Shown here: one piece after another, positions 52,565-59,915 of the stretch
Layout: each line of letters starts with the position of its first letter
Numbering within the stretch: the first letter of the stretch is position 1
Assembly: GCF_026965535.1 (NCBI RefSeq)
Contig: NZ_CP114039.1
Location: 9,531,461 to 9,595,460, forward strand
Direction of reading: 5' to 3'
Source: Corallococcus sp. NCRR
GTDB taxonomy: Bacteria > Myxococcota > Myxococcia > Myxococcales > Myxococcaceae
Length of the DNA stretch: 64,000 nt
Notes under the pieces: model-generated
What the model saw: the letters and a program-made list of their open reading frames with translations, nothing else
The model's database searches: none
What the model was told of the DNA's origin: nothing
Program-made: the position numbers and the translations under genes

Positions 52565-53851
52565 TCAGTAGCTTCGCACCACCAGCACCTCCACCCGCCC
52601 CGGCTTCACCTCCACCAGGTGGGTGGTGGGCCGGCCCGGTGCATCCACCTGGACGGTGTGTTTTCCCGGAGGAAGCCGGAAGCGCGCCACCTGGAACTCC
52701 GCCGGCAGTGAAAGCCAGGAGCGCAGGTCGGCCTGGTTGCCCGCGTTGAGCAACAGGAACGCGAGCACGCCCAACTCCTTGCTCTTCGTGAGCGCGCCCA
52801 CGCCCGCGGCCACGCCCGCCTTCGCCACCGCGCCCGCCAGTTGCTTCGCCAGCATGCGGCCAATGCGGTCGTTCAGGTGCACCTGGGCCACGCGCGACAG
52901 CGACGTCACCGTCACCGCCCGCTCCGCCCGGCCCTCCACCGACACGCGCACCGGCGGTGTACCGCCGCGGTCCCGGTACACGGGCACTTCAATCAGGTCC
53001 CCGGAGTCGCCGTAGTCGCGCGACGCGCGCTCCTTCTGAGGTGACAGGCCCGCCTCCACCACCACGACGAGCTGCCCGTCACCGGGGCCCACCGGGTCAT
53101 GCGCCACGTCCGGGAACTTCTGGGAGAGCATCGCGTAGGCGTCGTCGCGGCCGGTCTTCTTCGCCAGCCGCAACAGCGGCTCCACCAGCCCGCCCAGCCG
53201 GGGCTCCAGCTCGTACGCCTTCATGTAGTCGATGAAGGCCGAGTCCCACTCATGCTGGTCCTCGTACAGCACGCCGCCCAGGTAGCGCGCGATGGCGAGC
53301 TGTTCGTACGGCTTCTTCTCCTCGGTGATCATCTTCTCGATGCGCTCGTTGACGCGGCGGACCTCCACGAGCGCGTCCTCGTCCCGGCCCAGCTCCGCGT
53401 AGTTGAGCGCCTGGAGGACGGAGATCATCAGCTTCTCGAAGTCCTCCCCGCGGTAGGCACGGCGCCGCTCGTTGCTGAGCAGGATGCCGGCCTCTTCACT
53501 CACGGAGGTGATGTCCAATTGCGAGCTCAGGTCATCCGCCTGGGCCAGCACCTTCGTGCTCTCCTCCCACTGCCCCGCCGCGTGCAGCACCATGCCCTTG
53601 TCCAGCAGCAGCAGGAGCTGGTCGCGCTCGGGGGCCTCCTTCTGCTCGCCGTCCAGCTCACGCAGGGCGCGCGGATAGTCGGAGGCCTGGTACGCGGAGC
53701 GCGCGGAGGCCGTGCGCGCCACGTAGTCGCTGGCGCAGCCCGTCCCCAGGACGCAGACGGCCAGGACGAACAGCAGGCCCCAACGCGCCGCCGCCGGGGA
53801 AGCGGCGGGGACGCGCGGGGCCTGGGAGGCGATGTCGGGGAGGTTGGACAC
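52565..53851 (-). CDS. COG3014-type lipoprotein
   Basis: 428 residues. Signal peptide with lipobox LGTGC (Cys about 39). The mature N-terminal half is TPR-like and helical (AYQASDYPRALRELDGE; MLHAAGQWEESTKVLAQADDLS; LQALNYAELGRDEDALVEVRRVNERI). The second half is mixed with hydrophobic AGAVAKAGVAAGVGAL and a beta-rich end (PPGKHTVQVDAPGRPTTHLVEV). This layout matches the COG3014 lipoproteins that sit beside LpoB in many proteobacteria. A role as outer-membrane partner in peptidoglycan synthesis control is inferred. Nine bases separate it from lpoB. Confidence 0.82.
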   Translation of the reverse strand: MSNLPDIASQAPRVPAASPAAARWGLLFVLAVCVLGTGCASDYVARTASARSAYQASDYPRALRELDGEQKEAPERDQLLLLLDKGMVLHAAGQWEESTKVLAQADDLSSQLDITSVSEEAGILLSNERRRAYRGEDFEKLMISVLQALNYAELGRDEDALVEVRRVNERIEKMITEEKKPYEQLAIARYLGGVLYEDQHEWDSAFIDYMKAYELEPRLGGLVEPLLRLAKKTGRDDAYAMLSQKFPDVAHDPVGPGDGQLVVVVEAGLSPQKERASRDYGDSGDLIEVPVYRDRGGTPPVRVSVEGRAERAVTVTSLSRVAQVHLNDRIGRMLAKQLAGAVAKAGVAAGVGALTKSKELGVLAFLLLNAGNQADLRSWLSLPAEFQVARFRLPPGKHTVQVDAPGRPTTHLVEVKPGRVEVLVVRSY

Positions 53852-53860
53852 GGCGGACGG

Positions 53861-54472
53861 CTACCAGCTCACGCCCTGCTTCTCGAACTTCTTGCGGATC
53901 TGCTTCTCGTCCGTCCACGCAATGGTGCCGGTGCGCACGTCGTTCAGCTTCGCCGTCATCTTGTAATAGACGAGCTTGTCGCGGCCGACCTCCTGGATGA
54001 TGGACGCGAGGTCGCCCGTCATCAGGAAGTCCACCGACGCCTGCTGGCCCGGGGCCTTGGCGGCGTTCGGGTTCACGTAGCCGGACTGCTGGTACTCGTA
54101 CTCCTCCGCGATGTCCTGGCGCGCCTGCTGGTCCACCAGCGCGAAGCGGCCCGTCTGCGCGAGCGCCGTCTGAATCTTGTCCCCCAGCGAGCGCATGTCG
54201 ATGTGCTCACTGGTGCTGTTGCGCAGCTTGCCCACGAGGACGATGGGCAGCGGCGCGCCCTGCGGCGGGGGCTGAGCGAAGCGCGGGGAGCTGGCGAGCG
54301 ACTCGGCCATCTTCTTCGCGATGAGCTGCAGGTCGTTCTCGTTGAAGCGGTCGCCCAGCATCTCGATGGTGTTGGGGTCCTCGTAGGTGCCGCGCGTGAA
54401 GGCGCGGGGGCCTCCACAGCCGGCGAGCGTCACGGCGACGAGGGCGGACAGCAACAGGCGGCGGGTGTTCAT
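53861..54472 (-). CDS. lpoB: Penicillin-binding protein activator LpoB
   Basis: 203 residues from ATG 54472 (the in-frame start at 54529 lies inside the upstream gene). Lipobox LAGC (Cys about 19) and then the compact LpoB domain: NDLQLIAKKMAESLASSP, PIVLVGKLRNSTSEHIDM, ALAQTGRFALVD, VDFLMTGDLASI, YYKMTAKLNDVRTGTIAWTDEKQIRKKF. LpoB reaches from the outer membrane to activate PBP1B. The E. coli protein has a long disordered N-terminus; this one is short. It is in an operon with COG3014 and two other secreted proteins. Confidence 0.9.
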   Translation of the reverse strand: MNTRRLLLSALVAVTLAGCGGPRAFTRGTYEDPNTIEMLGDRFNENDLQLIAKKMAESLASSPRFAQPPPQGAPLPIVLVGKLRNSTSEHIDMRSLGDKIQTALAQTGRFALVDQQARQDIAEEYEYQQSGYVNPNAAKAPGQQASVDFLMTGDLASIIQEVGRDKLVYYKMTAKLNDVRTGTIAWTDEKQIRKKFEKQGVSW

Positions 54473-54486
54473 GGTCGGGTCGACTC

Positions 54487-55302
54487 CTAGTTCCATTCGC
54501 ATTCGAAGCGGCTGCCTTCGAAGTTCCACTTGTAGGCAAGCACCGCGTCGCGGCGGTAGCCGGCCGTCAGCCGGCAGAGGCTCTGCAAGGACGCGCGCGG
54601 ATAGTCGAAGGTGTACGTCTGCGCCTTCGCGCGCTCCTGCGGGGTGAGCTGCGAGGGGTGCGTGAGCGTGGGGCTGGCGCTCGCCGCCACCATCACGCGG
54701 TGCGCGCCGTACGTCTTGAGCGGCACGTGGCCCGCGAGCTGGATGCGGCGCACCGTGCGGGCCACCATGATGTCGCTGCGGTCCACCATGGTCTCGTGGC
54801 TGTTGCGGCGCTGCAGGAGCTCCGGGAGGTTCGCGGAGAACACGCGGGTGATGTCCCCATCATCCACGAAGAAGTAGAGGAACGCCTCGCGCGCGGTGCG
54901 GCTCTCCCCGGTGAAGTCCAGCGTCACCAGGATGTCCAGCTGCCGGTTGGGCGCCAGGCCATGGCGCGACACCGCCGCCAGCACCGTCTTGTCCACGCCC
55001 GCCTTCTTCAGGCGGATGAGGCCGTCCGCGCTCGCGTCGCAGGCGCAGCGGCGCTCTTCGATCATCTTCACCAGCTGCGCGGGCTCGAAGCCGGCCTGCG
55101 ACAGCTTGGTCAGTTCCTCGTCGGTGAGCGGGAGCTGATCCGACCGCTCGTAGATGCGCGGCAGCTGGTTCGGGTCCCACTGGATGATGTTGTAGGTCTG
55201 CACGTCCCCGGACGGGAACGGCAGCGCCACGGACGGCGAGGCGGCGCGAGGCGCCTGGGCCGTGGTCAACGCGACAGCGGCGGCGAGCAGTTGAGCGATC
55301 AT
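54487..55302 (-). CDS. Secreted protein of unknown function in the lpoB operon
   Basis: 271 residues. N-terminal signal peptide (LLAAAVALTTAQAPRAAS). Residues 55-120 are helical, with two short repeats that resemble each other: LTDEELTKLSQAGFEPAQLVKMIEER and ASADGLIRLKKAGVDKTVLAAVSRH. The second half is beta-rich (LDILVTLDFTGES, REAFLYFFVDDGDITRVFSAN, HRVMVAASAS). Three Cys are in CACDAS and SLCRLT plus a final FECEWN. Similar proteins accompany LpoB/COG3014 genes in gram-negatives, but I know no function. It starts 10 bases after the outer-membrane protein gene. Confidence 0.75.
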   Translation of the reverse strand: MIAQLLAAAVALTTAQAPRAASPSVALPFPSGDVQTYNIIQWDPNQLPRIYERSDQLPLTDEELTKLSQAGFEPAQLVKMIEERRCACDASADGLIRLKKAGVDKTVLAAVSRHGLAPNRQLDILVTLDFTGESRTAREAFLYFFVDDGDITRVFSANLPELLQRRNSHETMVDRSDIMVARTVRRIQLAGHVPLKTYGAHRVMVAASASPTLTHPSQLTPQERAKAQTYTFDYPRASLQSLCRLTAGYRRDAVLAYKWNFEGSRFECEWN

Positions 55303-55312
55303 GGCGTCTCCG

Positions 55313-55876
55313 TCAGAACCGGTATCCGACGTTCATGAACAACCGGTTCGTGACTCCTCCTCCCCCGATGGGGATGTCCGGCGAGTAGTGCAGCCCCATG
55401 AGCACGCGGTCGCGGCGGTCCAGGAAGATCTCCGCGCCCACCTGCGGCGACAGGGCGAAGCGCAGGCCCTCGCCCTCCGGGATGACGATGGCGCCCGCCT
55501 TGAGGCCCAGGGTGAAGGCCACCGGCCAGCCCCAGCTGCGGAAGGTGGGGCCCACGTTGCCGATGAAGCGCCCGCCGTCGAAGACGTAGCCGCCGCTGAC
55601 ATCCAGGCGGTACCAGTCATCTCCCCAGAGGGACACGGTGGCGCCCACGAACAGCGGCGGGCCCTCCGGCGCGCCCGGGGGGTTCTCACCGGAGTTGATG
55701 GCCGCGCCCCAGTCGAACTGGAGCGACACGCCCCGGCGGTTGTCGCCGTAGCCTCCCGTGCCGTACTCCGACTCCTCGGGCCCGTCGGTGCGGCCCCGCT
55801 CCTGGGCGCTCGCGGTGAGCGGCGCGGCGACGGCCAGGAGCGCCAGGGCTCCGCACAAGGTGACAGGACGCTTCAT
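55313..55876 (-). CDS. Predicted outer-membrane beta-barrel protein
   Basis: 187 residues. Signal peptide (LLAVAAPLTASAQE) followed by alternating amphipathic strands (LFVGATVSLWGDDWYRLDVSGGYVFDGG; VAFTLGLKAGAIV; RDRVLMGLHYSPDI) and a terminal GYRF. The C-terminal Phe is the BAM-recognition signature of outer-membrane barrels. At this size an eight-stranded barrel is likely. First gene of the lpoB cluster; regulatory repeats lie upstream (55908-55952). Confidence 0.72.
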   Translation of the reverse strand: MKRPVTLCGALALLAVAAPLTASAQERGRTDGPEESEYGTGGYGDNRRGVSLQFDWGAAINSGENPPGAPEGPPLFVGATVSLWGDDWYRLDVSGGYVFDGGRFIGNVGPTFRSWGWPVAFTLGLKAGAIVIPEGEGLRFALSPQVGAEIFLDRRDRVLMGLHYSPDIPIGGGGVTNRLFMNVGYRF

Positions 55877-55907
55877 CTGTTGGACTCCCCAGCTTGGGTG
55901 CGAGTGC

Positions 55908-55952
55908 TCTTACGCGCGTCTTACGCCGCGTGGGGCGCGATATTCATCGCGC
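55908..55952 (-). promoter_or_regulatory. Operator-like repeats before the outer-membrane protein gene
   Basis: Minus strand shows direct repeat CGTAAGA-N4-CGTAAGA (11-base period, about 55908-55925) and, 10 bases further upstream, the inverted repeat GCGCGAT-ATTC-ATCGCGC (55935-55952). A weak promoter (TTGCAC 55964-55969, TGAATA 55941-55946, 17-base spacer) overlaps the inverted repeat. Confidence 0.4.
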
Positions 55953-56007
55953 GGCGAGCGTCCGTGCAAGCGCCCGTTTTCCCTGGGGCCCTGACGGACG
56001 CGCTTCT

Positions 56008-57651
56008 TCAGGACCGGGGCTCGGGGGCGCCCTGGATGGCGTCCTCCTGGTCGTCCCGGGAGGCCGTGGGCTGCTGCGCGGGGCGGGACTCGCTGCGCAC
56101 CATGGGCAGCCACTGGGGCCTGGAGCGCAGGAAGACGACCAGCCGCTCGCGCACGAGGAAGCGCAGGTCGCCCAGCTTGCTGGAGTTCGCCGCGCTCACC
56201 AGGGCGCGCACGGTGAGGGTCTTGTCCATCACGTCGAAGACGACCAGCGTCTTCACCCGCCCATCCCACAGGTCCTTCGCCTCGTTGGCGAGGATGCGGT
56301 CCAGCTCCGCGCGCAGCGCGTCGATGTCCGCCATGTAGTCCACCTGGAGGATGACGGTGCCCATGATTTCGGGGGACCCCTTGCTCCAGTTCTGGAACGG
56401 CTTGTCCAGGAACTGGTTGATGGGGATGACCATGCGCCGCTGGTCCCAGATGCGCAGCACGACGTACGTGAGGGTGATCTCCTCCACCGTGCCGAACTCG
56501 CCCTCCACCAGCACGTTGTCGCCAATGCTGACGGGCTGGGTGATGGACAGCTGGATGCCGGCGAGCAGCGACGCGAGCGACTTCTGCGCGGCGAGACCGA
56601 CCGCGAGGCCGGCGATACCGGCGGAGGCCAGCAGCGACACGCCCACGTTGCGCACCACCTCGAACTGCATGAGCAGCAGCGCGGCGGCGATGACGTAGGT
56701 GGCGACCTCGAAGACGGCGCGCAGCACGGCCAGCTGCGTGCGCAGCGAGCGCGTGCGGCGGTGGGGGCTGGTCTCCGAGGTGACACGGCTCTGGACGTAG
56801 GCCTCCGACACGCGGAGGAAGCGCAGGATGAACCACGCCACCGCGATGATGGTGAGCGAGTAGCTCACGCGGTCGCTCAAGAGCTTCAGCTTGGGAGGCA
56901 GGAGCAGGAACGAGGTGCCCAGCGCCAGCAGGAGGGCGAAGAAGGGCAGCCGCAGGGGACCCCGGCCCGCGCCGATAATCTGGTCGTCCCAGGCGATGCG
57001 CGTCCAGCGCGCCACCCGCAGCCCCGCGGCCAGCAGGAGCTTCTCCAGGAGGTAGGAGAAGATCCACGCGCACAGCAGCGTCACCGCGAGCCCCAGCCAC
57101 TGCCACGGCTCCAGCCCCAGCACCGTGCGCTCGAAGAAGAAGGCCGGGAGCGTCTCGGTGAGCAGCGGGCCGTACTCCTCGAAGAGCGGGTCCACCATCT
57201 TCACGGTGGGCTCCGACACCACCCAGATGAACGTGTTGTCCACGCTCATGCGCTGCAGCCGGATGGGCACGCTCTCGCCCTTGAGCGGGATGGCCCCCAG
57301 TGACACGAAGCGTGAAGTGGCGGACTCGCCCTCCGGCGTCTTCGGCAGGACGGACGTGTCCACCGACAGCTCGCGGTCCAGGACGAACTTCAGCTTCCGG
57401 GCCAGCTGGGCGCCCTTGGCGGGCTGCTCGGCGGCCGGCAGGTGGTCCAGGTAGAGGTAGAAGGCGGCGCGGGCGTAGTCCCCGCGATGCACCGCGTCCA
57501 GGAAGCCCTGCGCCGTGGCGCGCGGCGACGAGCGGTCCAGGTCCTGGGGGACCTGCCCCAGGCCATTGTCGAGGGCCAGGACGGGGAGGCCACCGAGGAC
57601 GCACCCCAGGAGAAGGAGGGCCACCAGGACCCGGGAGGCATGGCGCTTCAT
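56008..57651 (-). CDS. MscS-type mechanosensitive ion channel
   Basis: 547 residues from ATG 57651, preceded by GGAGG at five bases; an ATG at 57663 adds four residues. Signal peptide (LLLLGCVLGGLPVLA), a periplasmic domain (about 25-190) and four to five membrane helices. The MscS pore helix is seen in VGVSLLASAGIAGLAVGLAAQKSLASLLAG (about 340-370) with the following FLVEGEFGTVEEITLTYV beta domain. The C-terminal cytosolic part ends near residue 520, then a short tail. Such channels open in hypo-osmotic shock. It stands alone between the lpoB group and the response regulator. Confidence 0.93.
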   Translation of the reverse strand: MKRHASRVLVALLLLGCVLGGLPVLALDNGLGQVPQDLDRSSPRATAQGFLDAVHRGDYARAAFYLYLDHLPAAEQPAKGAQLARKLKFVLDRELSVDTSVLPKTPEGESATSRFVSLGAIPLKGESVPIRLQRMSVDNTFIWVVSEPTVKMVDPLFEEYGPLLTETLPAFFFERTVLGLEPWQWLGLAVTLLCAWIFSYLLEKLLLAAGLRVARWTRIAWDDQIIGAGRGPLRLPFFALLLALGTSFLLLPPKLKLLSDRVSYSLTIIAVAWFILRFLRVSEAYVQSRVTSETSPHRRTRSLRTQLAVLRAVFEVATYVIAAALLLMQFEVVRNVGVSLLASAGIAGLAVGLAAQKSLASLLAGIQLSITQPVSIGDNVLVEGEFGTVEEITLTYVVLRIWDQRRMVIPINQFLDKPFQNWSKGSPEIMGTVILQVDYMADIDALRAELDRILANEAKDLWDGRVKTLVVFDVMDKTLTVRALVSAANSSKLGDLRFLVRERLVVFLRSRPQWLPMVRSESRPAQQPTASRDDQEDAIQGAPEPRS

Positions 57652-57832
57652 GGGCGCCTCCATACTCCGTGTGCGGTCGGTTGTCCGGGAAAGACGGTGG
57701 GTGTTTCCAGGCCCGCCCGGCCGCTGGGAAGCCCGGGGGCGAGAACTGGAAACCCGTGCTGGAACGCGACACGGGAAAGCATTGGTACGCCGCTGGGTGG
57801 TGGGCTAGAACCGACCCCCAAGGAAGGTCGCC

Positions 57833-58219
57833 GTGTCCGAAGAGAAGCGAAGAATCCTCCTCATTGACGACAGCGAGATCACCCTCGCCATGGAGAAGGC
57901 CGTCCTGGAGGCGCGGGGCTATGAGGTCGTGGCCACCTCCACGCTCATGGAGTTTGAGAAAACGCTTCAGAGCTGGCGGCCGGACCTCATCCTCACGGAC
58001 ATCCACATGCCCGAGGCGAAGGGCACGGACATCTGCCGCACGCTGAAGAACGAGTACAACACGCAGGACATCCCCATCGTGTTGTTCTCCAGCCTGCCGG
58101 ACGACGAGCTGTCGAAGCTGGCCGAGCAGGTGGGCGCGGACGGCTGTCTCTCCAAGGTGAACGGCCTGGAGGCGATGGGCGAGAAGATCGACGAACTGGT
58201 GCAGAGCATCCTCTGGTGA
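57833..58219 (+). CDS. Single-domain response regulator
   Basis: 128 residues, GTG start after AAGGAAGG. Receiver fold with LLIDDSEITLAMEKA (acidic pocket), phospho-acceptor in DLILTDIHMPEAKG (Asp about 53), Ser in VLFSSLPDDE and Lys in GCLSKVNG. No output domain. Its TGA overlaps the next gene start (GTGATG at 58216-58221), so it is translationally coupled to the cytochrome lipoprotein gene; this partnership is uncommon. Confidence 0.92.
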   Translation: MSEEKRRILLIDDSEITLAMEKAVLEARGYEVVATSTLMEFEKTLQSWRPDLILTDIHMPEAKGTDICRTLKNEYNTQDIPIVLFSSLPDDELSKLAEQVGADGCLSKVNGLEAMGEKIDELVQSILW

Positions 58220-59790
58220 TGACGATGCGCGCGGCCGTCCTCGCGGTGCTCGCAAGCGCGCTCCTCACCGGTTGCAGACGCCAGGAGCCGCGCGTCCCGG
58301 AGAGCCCCCCCGGGCAGCAGCAGGCCTCCCCTGCTCCCGCCGCGCCTCCGGGCGCCGTGCTGTTCATCTCCGCGGACACGCGTGGCTACCTGGGCCCGTG
58401 CGGCTGCAGCGAGAACATGCGGGGCGGCATCGGCCGGGCGGCGTTCCAGGTCCAGCAGGCGCGCCAGGGCGGCCAGCCCGTGCTCTACATCGACGGAGGC
58501 AACAGCCTCTTCGGGGAGACGCACCTCACGGCGGACCAGGTGCCGCAGGAGGAGCGCAAGGCGAAGGCGCTCGCGGACGCGTTCCGCACCATGGGCATCG
58601 CCGCGCGCGCCACGGGCGAGCTGGACGACACGCGAGGCGCGGCCTTCCGCCAGGGGCTGGGCCTGCCGGAGATCCCGGCCGGTGGCGTGAAGGTGCTGGA
58701 CGCGGGGACGCGCAAGGTGGGCGTGGTGGCCGCGGCTTCCGGCGAAGCGCTGGTGAAGGCGAGCCAGCAGGCGCGCGAGCAGGGCGCGGACTTCGTGGTG
58801 GGCCTGTTGGACCAGCCGCTGGAGGCCGCGCAGGCCGCCGCCGCGTTGCCGGGCCTCGCCGCGAACCTGGTGGTCGCCACGCACAGCGCCGGTGAGTTCT
58901 CCGCGGAGGAGAACCGGCTGGTGCGCTCCGACGTGCCGGTGGTGGCGGTGCAGAGCAAGGGGCGCTCGCTCTTGCGCGTGGACCTGACGTACGCGCCCGC
59001 GAAGGGGGCCTTCACGCCGCAGCGCTCGCAGGGGGACGTGGAGCGGGAGGTGACGGCGCTGGAGCAGCGCATCGCGCTCCTGGACAAGGAGATTTCCCGG
59101 CCCGGCATCGACCCGACGCTCAAGGCGCTGAAGCAGGGCAAGCGCGACGAGCTCGCGGCGCGCAAGCAGGGCCTGCTCACCGCGCCGCCCGCGCCCACCG
59201 ACGGCGTCAACGGCTTCGCGCTGCGCTTCCTGCCGCTGGAGTCGAACCTGCCCAGCGCGCCGGACACGCAGGCGCTGGTGAAGGCGTACGACGCGGACGT
59301 GGGCCAGCTGAACCTCGCGTGGGCGAAGGCACACGGCCAGGACTGCCCGCCGCCCACGAAGGGCCAGGCCGGCTTCGTCGGCAGCGCGGTGTGCGCGGAC
59401 TGCCACCCGGACGCGACCGGCGTGTGGGAAGGCACGAAGCACCACCACGCCTGGGAGACGCTGGAGGAGGTGGGCAAGCAGCACCACCTCAACTGCGTGG
59501 GCTGTCACATCACCGGCTGGCAGAAGCCCGGCGGCGTGTGCCGGCTGGACAAGGTGGCGGGCCGCGAGGACGTGGGCTGCGAGAGCTGCCACGGCCCGGG
59601 CTCCAAGCACGTCGACGCGCCCAGCCCGGCCACCATCGTGGGCAAGCCGGGACAGGCAGTGTGCGTCACCTGCCACAACACGGAGAACTCGCCGCACTTC
59701 GACTTCGCCACCTACCTGCCTCGCATCCTCGGTCCCGGTCACGGCGGAACGGGAAAGAGCGGGCAGGCAGGCGAGCCACCGGCGAAATAG
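58219..59790 (+). CDS. Tetrahaem cytochrome c-family lipoprotein with phosphoesterase-like N-terminal domain
   Basis: 523 residues. The lipobox LLTGC (Cys about 15) makes it lipid-anchored. Residues 40-345 resemble the UshA/5'-nucleotidase-like module (VLFISADTRGYLGPCGCSENMRGGIGR; VLYIDGGNSLFG) as found in several multihaem proteins. The C-terminal part has four CxxCH haem sites: CADCH, CVGCH, CESCH and CVTCH (about 393-487). An alpha-helical coiled segment lies at about 275-315 (EREVTALEQRIALLDKEISR). It probably moves electrons in the periplasm. Start GTG 58216 is an alternative. Confidence 0.85.
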   Translation: MTMRAAVLAVLASALLTGCRRQEPRVPESPPGQQQASPAPAAPPGAVLFISADTRGYLGPCGCSENMRGGIGRAAFQVQQARQGGQPVLYIDGGNSLFGETHLTADQVPQEERKAKALADAFRTMGIAARATGELDDTRGAAFRQGLGLPEIPAGGVKVLDAGTRKVGVVAAASGEALVKASQQAREQGADFVVGLLDQPLEAAQAAAALPGLAANLVVATHSAGEFSAEENRLVRSDVPVVAVQSKGRSLLRVDLTYAPAKGAFTPQRSQGDVEREVTALEQRIALLDKEISRPGIDPTLKALKQGKRDELAARKQGLLTAPPAPTDGVNGFALRFLPLESNLPSAPDTQALVKAYDADVGQLNLAWAKAHGQDCPPPTKGQAGFVGSAVCADCHPDATGVWEGTKHHHAWETLEEVGKQHHLNCVGCHITGWQKPGGVCRLDKVAGREDVGCESCHGPGSKHVDAPSPATIVGKPGQAVCVTCHNTENSPHFDFATYLPRILGPGHGGTGKSGQAGEPPAK

Positions 59791-59845
59791 CGTCGCTCGC
59801 TCCTACGGTGGGTCCTTCCCGAAGGCATACCGGGCGACTTGTTGT

Positions 59846-59873
59846 TTGACTGTCAAGAAAGCTGGCGAATACT
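59846..59873 (+). promoter_or_regulatory. Sigma-70-type promoter for the transglycosylase gene
   Basis: -35 TTGACT (59846-59851), 16-base spacer, -10 AATACT (59868-59873), about 35 bases before the expected leader start and 43 before the ATG at 59916. Five of six and four of six consensus matches. Confidence 0.6.
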
Positions 59874-59915
59874 GCGGGCTTCGCCTGCTTCTGGGCGACC
59901 TCGCCTGGCGTTCCC

